Source: Hyphomicrobiales bacterium
GTDB taxonomy: Bacteria > Pseudomonadota > Alphaproteobacteria > Rhizobiales > Xanthobacteraceae
DNA length: 64,000 bases
Assembly: GCA_017305665.1 (NCBI GenBank)
Contig: JAFKKH010000007.1
Coordinates: 248,001 to 312,000, forward strand
Direction of reading: 5' to 3'
The translations under genes and the position numbers were made by a program. How positions within the stretch are numbered: position 1 is the stretch's first letter; the number at the start of each line of letters is the position of its first letter. Positions 36,760-46,145 of the stretch are shown here, one piece after another. The notes under the pieces are model-generated. The model was not told the DNA's origin, ran no database searches, and saw nothing but the letters and a program-made list of their open reading frames with translations.

Positions 36760-38013
36760 TCAGCTCTTGAACCCGAGTTCAGCGCAGGTGCGCAGATTCT
36801 TCTCGCTCGGTTCGTCGGTCGCGATGACGTTGAACACGTCAGCGGGCCCCTTCTCCGGTTTCGATTTGGATTCGATGATCAGCACCGATTGCACCGCCTG
36901 ATGATCGCATTTGCGATAATATTCGGGGCCCTTGTAGTAATCATACTTCAAGGCCTCGATGGCGGGGATGACCTTTTCAGGATCAAGGCTTCCGGCCGCC
37001 TTGGCGCCTTCGAGGACCACCTTGACGCCCGTATAGCCCATGGCGCCATAGTCGGACGGGACCTTACCGTCGTTCATCTTCCTGAAGCGGTCATTGAACA
37101 CCTTCGCCGAGGCAACCTTGTCTTCGATGCCCCAATAGTAGGACGTGCCACCGATGACACCGTCGAACGCTTGGGCGCCCGCCGCCAGGCGACCAGTGTA
37201 GAGCAGGATCGGCGCGACGATCTTCATCGATTTCTTCAGCCCGAAATCGGTCGCCTGCTTCAGCGAGATCTGCTGATCGCGGCCAAAGTTGCTGATGCAG
37301 AGGACATCGGGCTTAAGCGCCTGGATACGCGGCAGCAGCGTCGAGAAATCGCTGGTTCCGAGCGGGTGCCGAACATCAATGACGGTCTGGATACCGAATG
37401 CCTTGCCGGCTTCCTGGAAGCCGCGCACCATCTGGTGCCCATAGGCATAGTCGGCGGTCAGGAAGGCGACCTTCTTGCCGAATTTCGGAAAGACGTAGCG
37501 GCCGACGGCACCGGCCGTGAGATGCGGGTTGAGCGCTTCGTGGAAGGTGTAGCGGCTGAAGTCCTTGGCTTCGTTGATCTCGTCCGACTGGCTGATCGAA
37601 TTGAAAATGATCTTGCGTTCCTTGGTGATATTGTTCACCGCAAGCTGAACAGAGGCCGAAAGGCTACCGACCACGAAATTGACCTTGTCCTTTTCGATCA
37701 GTTCCAGCGTACGGGTCGCCGCCTCACCGGGATTGAGCTTGCTGTCCCTTACCAGCAACTCCGCCTTTCGCCCATTCAAGCCACCCGCGTCGTTAAATTC
37801 GGCAATCGCGACTTGCGCGGCGCGAACCTGATCTTGCGCCTCGGTACCATAGGGTCCTGTCAGCGGGGTTGGAAAACCAACCTTGATGGTCGGCTCGTCC
37901 GCGCGGACAACATTGATCCGAAACGGTGATGCCGCAAGCACGGCTCCCGTTCCAACCGTCGTCAAAAGACGCCGCCGCGTGATGAATTTTGAACTCGTGG
38001 TCTTCATGGTCAT
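36760..38013 (-). CDS. ABC transporter substrate-binding protein, LivK-like, Tat signal
   Basis: The 417-residue protein has a twin-arginine signal (ITRRRLLTTVGTGAVLAASPF) and the Leu/Ile/Val-binding fold: IKVGFPTPLTGPYGTEAQDQVRAAQVAI and LIEKDKVNFVVGSLSASVQLA. A strong Shine-Dalgarno GGAGG precedes ATG 38013. Tat export suggests folding before secretion. It lies 56 bp after the molybdenum hydroxylase large-subunit gene, so uptake and first oxidation step are probably co-expressed. Confidence 0.92.
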   Translation of the reverse strand: MTMKTTSSKFITRRRLLTTVGTGAVLAASPFRINVVRADEPTIKVGFPTPLTGPYGTEAQDQVRAAQVAIAEFNDAGGLNGRKAELLVRDSKLNPGEAATRTLELIEKDKVNFVVGSLSASVQLAVNNITKERKIIFNSISQSDEINEAKDFSRYTFHEALNPHLTAGAVGRYVFPKFGKKVAFLTADYAYGHQMVRGFQEAGKAFGIQTVIDVRHPLGTSDFSTLLPRIQALKPDVLCISNFGRDQQISLKQATDFGLKKSMKIVAPILLYTGRLAAGAQAFDGVIGGTSYYWGIEDKVASAKVFNDRFRKMNDGKVPSDYGAMGYTGVKVVLEGAKAAGSLDPEKVIPAIEALKYDYYKGPEYYRKCDHQAVQSVLIIESKSKPEKGPADVFNVIATDEPSEKNLRTCAELGFKS

Positions 38014-38069
38014 GCGCTCCTCCCTGAGTGATTGTGTTCATTGCAACGAGATAGTTGGTCTCGCATTCC

Positions 38070-40457
38070 TCAAATCCGACCAAGTGCGGTCAGAATAAGC
38101 TTTGGTGTCAACGGAATTTCGGTAATCGTCACTCCGAATGGCGAAAGCGCATCGTTGACGGCATTCGAAACGCAGGCCGCCGCGCCCGCTGCTCCGGCCT
38201 CGCCGGCGCCTTTCGCACCAAGTTCGGTCTCCAGGGTTGGCGACACCTGATGCCCGACCTCGATATCAGGCATTTCGGCCGCCATCGGAACGAGATAGTC
38301 CGCCATATTGGCGTTGGTAAGCTGACCGCTCTCGTCATAAATGCAGTGCTCAAACAGCGCCGCCCCTAGCCCCTGCACGACGCCGCCCCTGATCTGCTCG
38401 TCGACGAGTTGCGGGTTTATAATTGTTCCGCAATCCTCGACTACCCAATGCTTCAATAATTTGACTTTCCCTGTGATCACATCGACCTCCAGCCATGAGG
38501 CCTGAACGCCGTTGGTGAAAGCAAACGGATACTGACGCGGAACGTAATGACGCGTGGCCATCAGTTCAGGCTGGAAGCCGGGCGGCAAGGTATCGGGCCG
38601 GAAATAGGCTATGCGAGCTAGCTCGTTCAATTCAATACGCTGTTGCCCATGGGCGTCGACGATCATTCCATCGATAATATCGAAATCATCCGGCTTTCCT
38701 TGAAGGATCGCAGCAGCCGTTGCGAGGATGTTGCCGCGCAATACCTTGGCGGCCTGTAGCGCAGCTTCGCCCGCGATCCCGGTACCGCGTGAGGCCCAGG
38801 TGCCGCCGCCATAAGGCGTATTGTCCGTGTCACCGAGGATCACGCGCACCTTTTCCATTGATACACCAATGGCGCTCGCAACAATTTGCGCGGTCATCGA
38901 TTCCGAACCCTGTCCCTGCTCGGTAACGCTGGTCTGGCAGATAACAGCTCCGGCCGCGTCGAGGCGCACGGCGACGCCATCCTGGGATGAAATCCGCGCG
39001 CCTCCGACGCCGTAGAAGGCGGCTCCAGGATTGGTCACTTCGATAAAGCTCGCGATACCAATGCCGCGGTAAATTCCTTCCTTACGCAACTGCGTCTGCT
39101 CGGCCCGCAGGTCACCGTATCGCATCATCGCAACCAACTTGTCGAGCGACGCATGATGCGAGAGAGACTCGAATTTCAAGCCGGTCGGAGAATCGCATGG
39201 ATAGGCATCGTCCCGAACGAGATTGCGCCGGCGTATCTCCACCGGGTCCATACCAATGGCTTGGGCCGCCAGGTCAACAAGACCTTCGGTAATGGAGCAG
39301 GCAATCGGGTGCCCTACGCCACGATATTGCGACATCACGTTCTTGTTCTGGAAAACGACGCGCGTTCGGCCCTTATAATTCGGCGTCGTGTAGGGCCCGC
39401 CGATGAGAATGATGACCTGATTGGCTTCGACCGCGCTGGTGCGCGGATACATCGAATACGGCCCAACCCCGGTTAGATCGTCGATCTCGAACACGTTGAT
39501 TGTGCCGTCGTGACTCACACCGATCCGGCCGCGACAGATGTGATCACGTGCATGGATATCGGTATTGAAGCTCTCGACGCGATCCGCGACGAACTTCACC
39601 GGACGGCGCAATAATTTCGATAACCCGCATACCGCCATCTCGTCCGCATAGATATGGACCTTGAGCCCGAAGGATCCGCCGACATCCTTGCAGAGAACCC
39701 GAACCTGCGATTCCTCGAGGTCCAGATGCTTGGCAACGATGTTTTGCACCATATGAGGCGCCTGGTTGCCGAGATACACCGTCATGCGGCGATCACCTGC
39801 GTTCCAGTCCGCAACGATCGAGCGAGGCTCGAGCGTCACTCCCGTATGGCGACCGAACACGAATTCCACGTCAACGATCTTATCGGAGCGTTCAAAAGCC
39901 GCCGCGACGGCGCCAGCATCGATCTTGCGTTCGAATGCAAGATTGTCTCCGAGTTCAGGATGAATGACCGGTGTCGCAGGATCGAGTGCAGTTCGCGTGT
40001 TTATCACGGCTGGCAGCGGTTCATATTCAACAGCGACATGCTCGGCAGCGTCTTCTGCAAGCACGCGACTGATAGCGAGCACGACGGCGACGGCCTCGCC
40101 TTGCCAGCACGCCCGATCGACCGCAATCGCATGCTGCGGCGCCGACTTCAGACCCTTCAGGTGGGACAATACGCCGACCCAGGGGGAAACAACATTCGCA
40201 AGCTCAGCGCCTGCCATCACCGCGATCACGCCGGGCATCGCCTTGGCTACACTGACATCGATGCTTGCGATCCTGGCATGGGCATGAGGCGAACGCACAA
40301 AGACCGCATGTACCATGCGCGGCAGCGCAACATCGCTGACATACTGCCCGCGCCCTTCCAGCAGGCGAGCCATATTAGGGCGTGGCACCACCTTGCCGAT
40401 ATACGAGTTCGGCCGATCCAACGACGACAGTCCGGCACCTTCCATTCCCGGCATCAT
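38070..40457 (-). CDS. Xanthine dehydrogenase family molybdenum-binding subunit
   Basis: The 795-residue protein has the aldehyde oxidase/xanthine dehydrogenase a/b hammerhead near the N-terminus (RLLEGRGQYVSDVALPRMVHAVFVRSPHAHARI), the molybdopterin loop GGSFGLK (260-266), YRGVGHP at 378-384 and the catalytic Glu753 in GAKGAGEAG. It lacks the cysteine loop of CO dehydrogenase, so it is a hydroxylase of an organic, probably N-heteroaromatic, substrate. It overlaps the 2Fe-2S subunit by four bases. Confidence 0.93.
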   Translation of the reverse strand: MMPGMEGAGLSSLDRPNSYIGKVVPRPNMARLLEGRGQYVSDVALPRMVHAVFVRSPHAHARIASIDVSVAKAMPGVIAVMAGAELANVVSPWVGVLSHLKGLKSAPQHAIAVDRACWQGEAVAVVLAISRVLAEDAAEHVAVEYEPLPAVINTRTALDPATPVIHPELGDNLAFERKIDAGAVAAAFERSDKIVDVEFVFGRHTGVTLEPRSIVADWNAGDRRMTVYLGNQAPHMVQNIVAKHLDLEESQVRVLCKDVGGSFGLKVHIYADEMAVCGLSKLLRRPVKFVADRVESFNTDIHARDHICRGRIGVSHDGTINVFEIDDLTGVGPYSMYPRTSAVEANQVIILIGGPYTTPNYKGRTRVVFQNKNVMSQYRGVGHPIACSITEGLVDLAAQAIGMDPVEIRRRNLVRDDAYPCDSPTGLKFESLSHHASLDKLVAMMRYGDLRAEQTQLRKEGIYRGIGIASFIEVTNPGAAFYGVGGARISSQDGVAVRLDAAGAVICQTSVTEQGQGSESMTAQIVASAIGVSMEKVRVILGDTDNTPYGGGTWASRGTGIAGEAALQAAKVLRGNILATAAAILQGKPDDFDIIDGMIVDAHGQQRIELNELARIAYFRPDTLPPGFQPELMATRHYVPRQYPFAFTNGVQASWLEVDVITGKVKLLKHWVVEDCGTIINPQLVDEQIRGGVVQGLGAALFEHCIYDESGQLTNANMADYLVPMAAEMPDIEVGHQVSPTLETELGAKGAGEAGAAGAAACVSNAVNDALSPFGVTITEIPLTPKLILTALGRI

Positions 40458-40939
40458 TCCGCACGCTCCAACCGCGCGCGCACCGTCGACTCAATCGCAT
40501 CGACGATCGCGTGATATCCGGTGCATCGGCAGTAGTTGCCCGATAGATGCTCGCGAATTTGGTCGCGACTCGGTTCGGAATTGATCAACAGCAGGTCCTG
40601 AGCGGCCATCAACATGGCCGGCGTGCAGAAACCGCACTGGAGCGCGTTGCGCTGATGGAATGCCATCTGCAGATCAGCAATCTCACCGGAGTCGGACAGT
40701 CCCTCGATCGTCTCCACCGTGGCATTCTCGGCCTGGATCGCCAGCATCAGGCAGCTGCGCACGATGTCGCCATTGACGCGGACCGTGCACGCCCCACATA
40801 CGCCATGCTCGCAGCCGACATGCGTTCCCGTTAGACTGAGATGATCGCGCAGGAAATCCGCAAGATTAAGCCGCGGAGGCACCATCGCCTCGATGCGTTC
40901 CTGATTGACTATCAGGGTAATTGGCACCGGCGCGATCAT
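40454..40939 (-). CDS. Xanthine dehydrogenase family 2Fe-2S subunit
   Basis: The 161-residue protein carries both cluster motifs: the plant-ferredoxin type CEHGVCGACTVRVNG with its later cysteine, and the C-terminal CGFCTPAM and NYCRCTGY. These transfer electrons from the molybdenum to the FAD subunit. It overlaps the genes on both sides by four bases (ATGA), typical of these three-subunit enzymes. Confidence 0.95.
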   Translation of the reverse strand: MIAPVPITLIVNQERIEAMVPPRLNLADFLRDHLSLTGTHVGCEHGVCGACTVRVNGDIVRSCLMLAIQAENATVETIEGLSDSGEIADLQMAFHQRNALQCGFCTPAMLMAAQDLLLINSEPSRDQIREHLSGNYCRCTGYHAIVDAIESTVRARLERAE

Positions 40940-41817
40940 GCCACCACCCTGGCACCAAGATCGCTCCTACCGAGCAGTGAAACGACACATGCGATGAGAA
41001 GCTGCCGCGCCAGGTAATGGCGCATGCCGATCGTCGCTTGATGATCGTCCTGCGGCGCAAGTTCATCGCCGAGCGCACCGCAAGCTTCTGCCAGCATTAC
41101 CTCCGTCACCGGCCGGCCGATCAAATGCCGCGACGCCTTCGCCAGGATCGGTCTTTCATCCACCGCAAAAAAGCTCAGCCGCAGACTGGCGAACATGTCG
41201 CCGTCGATCTCCGCCTCGGCGGCCAGACCAGCCATCGCATAGTCACCGGAGCGGCGGGCGTACTCGCGAAAGAAATGCCGCGCGCCATCGGTTCTTTTCG
41301 GCACCTCAATGGCAACCAGCAATTCGTCGGGCAAAAGCTGCGTTTCATAGATACCGACAAAAAAATCCGCGGCCGGAATGCGCCGCTCGCCATCGGGCCC
41401 CTGCACGATGACTGTTGCGTCGAGCGCTACCATACATGCCGGAAGCTCGGATGCAGGATCGGCATGCGCGAGGCTTCCGCCGATCGTTCCGCGATTGCGG
41501 ATCGCAGGATGTGCGACATGCGCGATCGCGTCCTTCAGGAGCGGAGCATGCGCAGCAATATCCGGAGATCGCTGAAGGTCGGCGTGACGCGTTGACGCGC
41601 CGATGGTCAGCAGTCCGTTCTCGACCGAAATTCGCCGCAAGTCCGCAATGGGGCCAATATCGATCAGCCATTCCGGCGCCAGCAATCTCAGATTGAGCGC
41701 CGGCATCAAACTCTGACCTCCAGACAGGACTTTCGCTCGGTCGCCGTGACGGGAGAGCAGGTCAATTGCCTCCTGAACGCTCGACGCGCGCGCATAGTTG
41801 AAAGCCGGAGCTTTCAT
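40936..41817 (-). CDS. Xanthine dehydrogenase family FAD-binding subunit
   Basis: The 293-residue protein has the FAD-binding KVLSGGQSLMPALNLRL and NRGTIGGSLAHADPASELPA, plus the CO-dehydrogenase flavoprotein C-terminal domain. It is the first gene of the eight-gene operon of hydroxylase and Liv transporter. The TTATCGAACGATTA site lies 80 bp upstream. Confidence 0.94.
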   Translation of the reverse strand: MKAPAFNYARASSVQEAIDLLSRHGDRAKVLSGGQSLMPALNLRLLAPEWLIDIGPIADLRRISVENGLLTIGASTRHADLQRSPDIAAHAPLLKDAIAHVAHPAIRNRGTIGGSLAHADPASELPACMVALDATVIVQGPDGERRIPAADFFVGIYETQLLPDELLVAIEVPKRTDGARHFFREYARRSGDYAMAGLAAEAEIDGDMFASLRLSFFAVDERPILAKASRHLIGRPVTEVMLAEACGALGDELAPQDDHQATIGMRHYLARQLLIACVVSLLGRSDLGARVVA

Positions 41818-41896
41818 GAACCTCCCTCCCCGCGGCGTGCCTTTTCGCCATCGCCGTCCCGATTAGAGGGTGTCAGGTGTCGAACGTCAAGGTTGT

Positions 41897-41910
41897 TTAT
41901 CGAACGATTA
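41897..41910. promoter_or_regulatory. TetR-type operator TTATCGAACGATTA (site 2)
   Basis: Matches site 1 at 13 of 14 positions and lies 80 bp upstream of the molybdenum hydroxylase FAD-subunit gene, in the 245-bp gap that otherwise holds only the promoter. Confidence 0.65.
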
Positions 41911-42062
41911 TTTGACGGAGTTGACCGCGGGCGACATTCGGGGCGAGATTTGACCGCGAAAGCTCCATTTGTCACAGGCAGAAACCACCGACCCGCGGAG
42001 CGGTCGCCACGCAGTCACGGCATCGTGTGAACGGCATGAATCGCAACCGGTGCGCCACGGAA

Positions 42063-43007
42063 TCACCGCGACGGCCCACCGCGGCGCGAAGGTTTGCCCA
42101 TGCGCGCAAAGGCACTTCGCGCGCGTTCGGTCTGCTCCTTGAGAATCTCCGCGAACAGCGCAGCCGCCGGCGACATCACCTTTCGCGACGGCTCGATCAG
42201 GACGAATTCGGAGTAAAACGGCGGATCATCCAATGGCCTGATCTCAAACCGCCCCTCATCAAGGTCGGCCACCATCATCACGAACGGCAGGATGGCCACC
42301 CAGTCGCTCGCTGCGACGAACTGCAGCGTTCCCATCATCGCATCCAGTTCGAGCCGCTCGGCAATTCTTACGCCGTTGGTGCTGAAATAGGTTTCGATAT
42401 TGCGGCGCCGTGTGTTCTGTCCCGCTGGCAGGACAACTTTCATCGGATCGCCGTCCGATAGCCGGATGGGCTTCAAATCACTGTGTCTCCGGTCGCGTCG
42501 CGCGCGAACGAGAACTTCCCGGTCCCGGGCCATGAGACGATGGGAGATCCCCGCGCGGCCCTCGAACGCCGGCACCACGGCAAAATCGAGCTCTCCCTTT
42601 AGCGTCATATCGGTCAGGACGCCGGAATAGGCTTCGATGATGCTGATGTCTGTCCCCCTGGCCACATCGAGGAACCTTTCCAGGGCCGGCGGCAGGATCG
42701 ACCGCGTGAAAGTCGGCATCAATCCGACGCGAATAGCCCCGCCGATCTGGCTGACACCGACACTTTGCCGCGCCAGTTCAAGCTTCTTCAGGACCTCAGC
42801 GCTCTGCGCATAATACAGCTTTCCCGCTCGCGTCAGCGCGATATCGCGCCCGTTGCGCGCGACGAGTTCCACGCCGAGTTCGTCTTCCAGTTGCTTCACA
42901 TGCTGTGAGATGCCGGACTGGGTCGCGCCCTCGCGCGCGGCGGCGGCGGTGAACGATCCCTCCTCGTACACCGCGACGAACGACTTGATCTGCCGGATCG
43001 ACACCAT
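42063..43007 (-). CDS. LysR family regulator
   Basis: The 314-residue protein opens with IRQIKSFVAVYEEGSFTAAAAREGATQSGISQHVKQLEDELGVELV, a LysR helix-turn-helix, and continues with GGAIRVGLMPTFTRSILPPAL of the effector domain. It is divergent from the monooxygenase gene at 43112 and separated from it by 104 bp. That gap holds a perfect 8-bp inverted repeat. It probably controls the plus-strand genes 43112-46145. Confidence 0.92.
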   Translation of the reverse strand: MVSIRQIKSFVAVYEEGSFTAAAAREGATQSGISQHVKQLEDELGVELVARNGRDIALTRAGKLYYAQSAEVLKKLELARQSVGVSQIGGAIRVGLMPTFTRSILPPALERFLDVARGTDISIIEAYSGVLTDMTLKGELDFAVVPAFEGRAGISHRLMARDREVLVRARRDRRHSDLKPIRLSDGDPMKVVLPAGQNTRRRNIETYFSTNGVRIAERLELDAMMGTLQFVAASDWVAILPFVMMVADLDEGRFEIRPLDDPPFYSEFVLIEPSRKVMSPAAALFAEILKEQTERARSAFARMGKPSRRGGPSR

Positions 43008-43021
43008 GATCGCATCAAGAA

Positions 43022-43042
43022 TTCTACTGCAAACCAGTAGAA
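43022..43042. promoter_or_regulatory. LysR-type inverted repeat TTCTACTG-N5-CAGTAGAA
   Basis: TTCTACTG (43022-43029) and CAGTAGAA (43035-43042) form perfect eight-base arms around CAAAC. The site lies 15 bp from the LysR start and 70 bp from the divergent monooxygenase start, a standard location for a LysR recognition site. Confidence 0.7.
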
Positions 43043-43111
43043 ATTATCATTTTTCTAATGCACGGCAATCCCTACCCTTGGTCCGACCGACAGGAATCAA
43101 GGTAGCGCATC

Positions 43112-44221
43112 ATGAAGCTCGGCTTCTTCACCATGCCCATCCATCCGCTGACGAAGGATTGGCGGCAATCGCTGGCGGAAGACCGTGAGGCCTTCCTGCT
43201 GGCGGATGAACTCGGCTTCACCGAGGCCTATGTGGGCGAGCACGTGACGGACAAGGCGGAGAACATCACCTCCTGCATCACCTTCATTGCCTGGCTCGCC
43301 GCCGCGACAAAGCAGATCCGGCTCGGCACCGGCACGATCAACATGCCGAACACGCATCCTGCTGCAGTCGCGGCCAGCATTGCGATGCTGGACCACATGC
43401 TTGATGGACGCCTGATTTTTGGAATCAGTCCTGGTGGTCTTCTGTCCGACGCCGAACTGTTCGGCAATCTCGATGCCAACCGCAACGAGATGTTCCTCGA
43501 AGCCATCAATCAGGTACTTGCGATCTGGGACGGCGAGCCACCCTATAACATCAACGGCAAATACTGGACCATCTCGACCCAGCGGACGCTGATGGCTGAG
43601 ATCGGTCAAGGCTATATCCCGAAACCGCTGCAGCGCCCGCATCCACCGATCGTGGTCACTGCGGTTGCCCCATTTTCGCAGGGCGTGACGGAGGCAGCCG
43701 TGCGCGGCTGGGAGCCGATCTCGGCGAACTTCCTGATGCCAACGTGGGTGAAAAGTCACTGGCCGAAATACGTCGAGGGCTGCAACCGGGCCGGACGTCC
43801 AGCCGACCCCGCCAACTGGCGCGTCGCGAAAAGCGTCTTCGTCGCCAAGGACGCAGCGACGGCGAAAGCCTATGCAACCGACCCGGATGGCCCTTATGTG
43901 AACTACTATCGTTCCCTTTTTACCAAGCTGAAGAAGAACGGCCGCATCGCACTGTTCAAGACCCATCGCGATCAGCCCGACGACGACGTCACGCTGGAGT
44001 CGATCTGTGACAAGTTGATCATCCACGGAACACCGGATAGCGTTGCCGACCAGATCCTCGCATTTCAGGAAGAGGTCGGTCTGTTCGGCACGCTGCTCTA
44101 TGCCGGGAAGGACTGGAAAGATCGCGAACTCGGACGGCAGTCCATGATCCTCACAGCGGAGAAAGTCATGCCGCTGGTGGATTCAGCCACGTCCCGTAAA
44201 CAGACAAACGCTGCGGAATAG
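43112..44221 (+). CDS. LLM-class flavin-dependent monooxygenase
   Basis: The 369-residue luciferase-like protein starts MKLGFFTMPIHP and has ELGFTEAYVGEHV, IRLGTGTINMPNTHPAAVAASIAMLDHMLDGRLIFGISPGG and PPIVVTAVAPFS, the TIM-barrel strands of the family. It needs FMNH2 from a separate reductase; the flavin reductase at 46824 is the nearest candidate. It is the first gene of a plus-strand operon with a hydrolase-like and a Gfo/Idh-type gene. Confidence 0.9.
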   Translation: MKLGFFTMPIHPLTKDWRQSLAEDREAFLLADELGFTEAYVGEHVTDKAENITSCITFIAWLAAATKQIRLGTGTINMPNTHPAAVAASIAMLDHMLDGRLIFGISPGGLLSDAELFGNLDANRNEMFLEAINQVLAIWDGEPPYNINGKYWTISTQRTLMAEIGQGYIPKPLQRPHPPIVVTAVAPFSQGVTEAAVRGWEPISANFLMPTWVKSHWPKYVEGCNRAGRPADPANWRVAKSVFVAKDAATAKAYATDPDGPYVNYYRSLFTKLKKNGRIALFKTHRDQPDDDVTLESICDKLIIHGTPDSVADQILAFQEEVGLFGTLLYAGKDWKDRELGRQSMILTAEKVMPLVDSATSRKQTNAAE

Positions 44222-44246
44222 CAGCACGCCAGAGAAGGGATATCCA

Positions 44247-45128
44247 TTGGCGCTCACAGACCGTATTCCCTATCAGGCCCTTATCGACCGCCCCAAGCTC
44301 AGTCTGCCGCACGGCAAGACTTTGGCACTGTGGGTCATCCTGAATGTCGAGGAATGGCGCATCGATAATGCGATGCCGCGCACCGTGCTCAGCCCCCCGA
44401 TGGGGCAGCCTCTGCTTCCTGACGTCCCCAACTGGTCATGGCATGAATACGGCATGCGCGCCGGGTTCTGGCGGCAACTCAAGGCCCTGACGGATCGCCG
44501 GATTCCCATCACACTCGCACTCAATGCCAACGTCTGCAATTCCTACCCACGTGTCGTGGAAGCGGCGCGCGAGGCCGACTGCGAATTCATGGGCCACGGC
44601 TTTGTTCAAGGGCCAATGCACAAGCTCGCGGAGCAGGCTGACGCCATCAAACGTGCCGTGGATACAATCGCCAGATTCAGCGGCAAGTCGCCACGGTCGT
44701 GGGAGAGCCCCGGCCTGACCGAAACCGGCGACACGCTCGACCTGCTGCGGCGGAACGGCATCGAATATGTCGCGGACTGGGTGATCGACGATCTGCCGCA
44801 GAGCATCGCAACACCGCACGGCACGATCACAACCATTCCCTACACCGTCGAAACCAACGACATCGTCGTCCACGCGCTGCAACATCAGCCGTCTGAGCAA
44901 TTCTTGCGGCGGGGCATCGATCAGTTCGATCGCCTCTACCTTGAAAGCAAAAGCAACACCCGCGTCATGGCGATCTCGATTCATCCCTACATCACCGGCG
45001 TCCCACACCGCATCAGGTATCTCGAAGAATTGCTCGACTACGTAATCGGCCACGAAAGTGTCGCACCAATGACTGCGAGCCAGATCGGCGACTGGTACTG
45101 CGAGCAGATGGCCGCCATCGCGACATAA
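44247..45128 (+). CDS. Polysaccharide deacetylase-fold hydrolase (PuuE-like)
   Basis: The 293-residue protein has the NodB-type fold without a signal peptide: ALWVILNVEEW near the N-terminus, EFMGHGFVQGPMHKL, and SPRSWESPGL. These NVEEW and GHG segments resemble cofactor-independent allantoinase PuuE, which opens a cyclic amide. It appears to start with a TTG at 44247, preceded by AAGGGA; no in-frame ATG lies nearby. Cytoplasmic hydrolysis of an amide or cyclic imide fits better than sugar deacetylation. Confidence 0.82.
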   Translation: MALTDRIPYQALIDRPKLSLPHGKTLALWVILNVEEWRIDNAMPRTVLSPPMGQPLLPDVPNWSWHEYGMRAGFWRQLKALTDRRIPITLALNANVCNSYPRVVEAAREADCEFMGHGFVQGPMHKLAEQADAIKRAVDTIARFSGKSPRSWESPGLTETGDTLDLLRRNGIEYVADWVIDDLPQSIATPHGTITTIPYTVETNDIVVHALQHQPSEQFLRRGIDQFDRLYLESKSNTRVMAISIHPYITGVPHRIRYLEELLDYVIGHESVAPMTASQIGDWYCEQMAAIAT

Positions 45129-45146
45129 CAGACAGGAATTTCAGCC

Positions 45147-46145
45147 ATGATCCGCGCAGCCATCATCGGCTTCGGCTGGTGGGGACAGACCATCGCCAGC
45201 AATCTCATGCAGAGCGATGCGATTCGGCCTGTTCTCGCCATCGATCCCGATGAGAATGCGCGGGCCAAGGCAGGAACCATGGGTCTCGCCACCGCCGCCC
45301 GCTTCGAAACAGCGCTGGAACGCTCAGACATCGAGGCAGTGATCCTGTGCACGCCGCAGGACCGGCACGCGATGCAGATCGAAGCCGCCGCCAGAGCGAA
45401 ACGGCACGTGTTCTGCGAAAAGCCGCTTTGCACCACAGCTGCCGATGCCGAACGTGCAATCGCGGCCGTCAGGGCCGCAAAGGTTCAGATCGGGATCGGG
45501 CATGAGCGCCGCTTCGAGCCGGCCGTGATCGAGATGCGAAAACGATATGCCGCGGGCGAGTTCGGAGAAGCGTTGATCCTGGAAGCGAATTTCAGTCAGG
45601 ACAAGTTTCTCAAGCTGCCGCGCAACAACTGGCGACTGTCGAAACTCGAAAATCCAGCCGGTCCGCTCTCGGCAACGGGCATTCACCTCGTCGACCTGTC
45701 CATTGCGCTGCTCGGCCAGCCGACCCAGGTTTGGGCCAGACTGGCGACACTGGGCACAGACTTCGCCAACGGAGATACGCTCGCAATCACGCTCGGTTTT
45801 GCCAATGGCGCCACTGCCTCGCTGACGGCGGTGCTCGCGACACCATTCATAGGCCGCCTTGCACTGCTCGGCTCAAAGGGGTGGATGGAAATTCGCGACC
45901 GCACGCATCCCGAAAATCCGACGGGATGGGATATCACGCGGACGCTGCGTGATCAGGAGCCGGCCACGGCCTACTACCCACCTCATCCTGCTGTGCGCGA
46001 CAATCTCGAGGCGTTCGCCCGGGCTGCCATGGGCAAAGCACCTTACCCCGTAAGCCATGACGAGATGCTGGCGAACGTGCGGACCTTCGAAGCGATTCAA
46101 CGATCAGCGGTCAGCGGCGGCCTCGAGCCGGTCCAGGTTGCGTGA
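45147..46145 (+). CDS. Gfo/Idh/MocA family oxidoreductase
   Basis: The 332-residue protein opens with an NAD(P)-binding IRAAIIGFGWWGQTIASNL and has the conserved CEKPLCTTAADAERAI segment. The C-terminal domain (GPLSATGIHLVDLSIALLG) matches dehydrogenases of the family. AGGAA precedes the ATG. The last 42 bases overlap the end of the convergent TetR gene. The substrate is a polyol, sugar or hydroxyacid in most relatives; here it is unknown. Confidence 0.9.
   Translation: MIRAAIIGFGWWGQTIASNLMQSDAIRPVLAIDPDENARAKAGTMGLATAARFETALERSDIEAVILCTPQDRHAMQIEAAARAKRHVFCEKPLCTTAADAERAIAAVRAAKVQIGIGHERRFEPAVIEMRKRYAAGEFGEALILEANFSQDKFLKLPRNNWRLSKLENPAGPLSATGIHLVDLSIALLGQPTQVWARLATLGTDFANGDTLAITLGFANGATASLTAVLATPFIGRLALLGSKGWMEIRDRTHPENPTGWDITRTLRDQEPATAYYPPHPAVRDNLEAFARAAMGKAPYPVSHDEMLANVRTFEAIQRSAVSGGLEPVQVA

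Noticed and set aside
38070-41817. Carbon monoxide dehydrogenase (CoxLMS)
   Set aside because: The active-site loop reads YRGVGHP, not the cysteine-containing loop of true CO dehydrogenase; the enzyme is called a general Mo hydroxylase.
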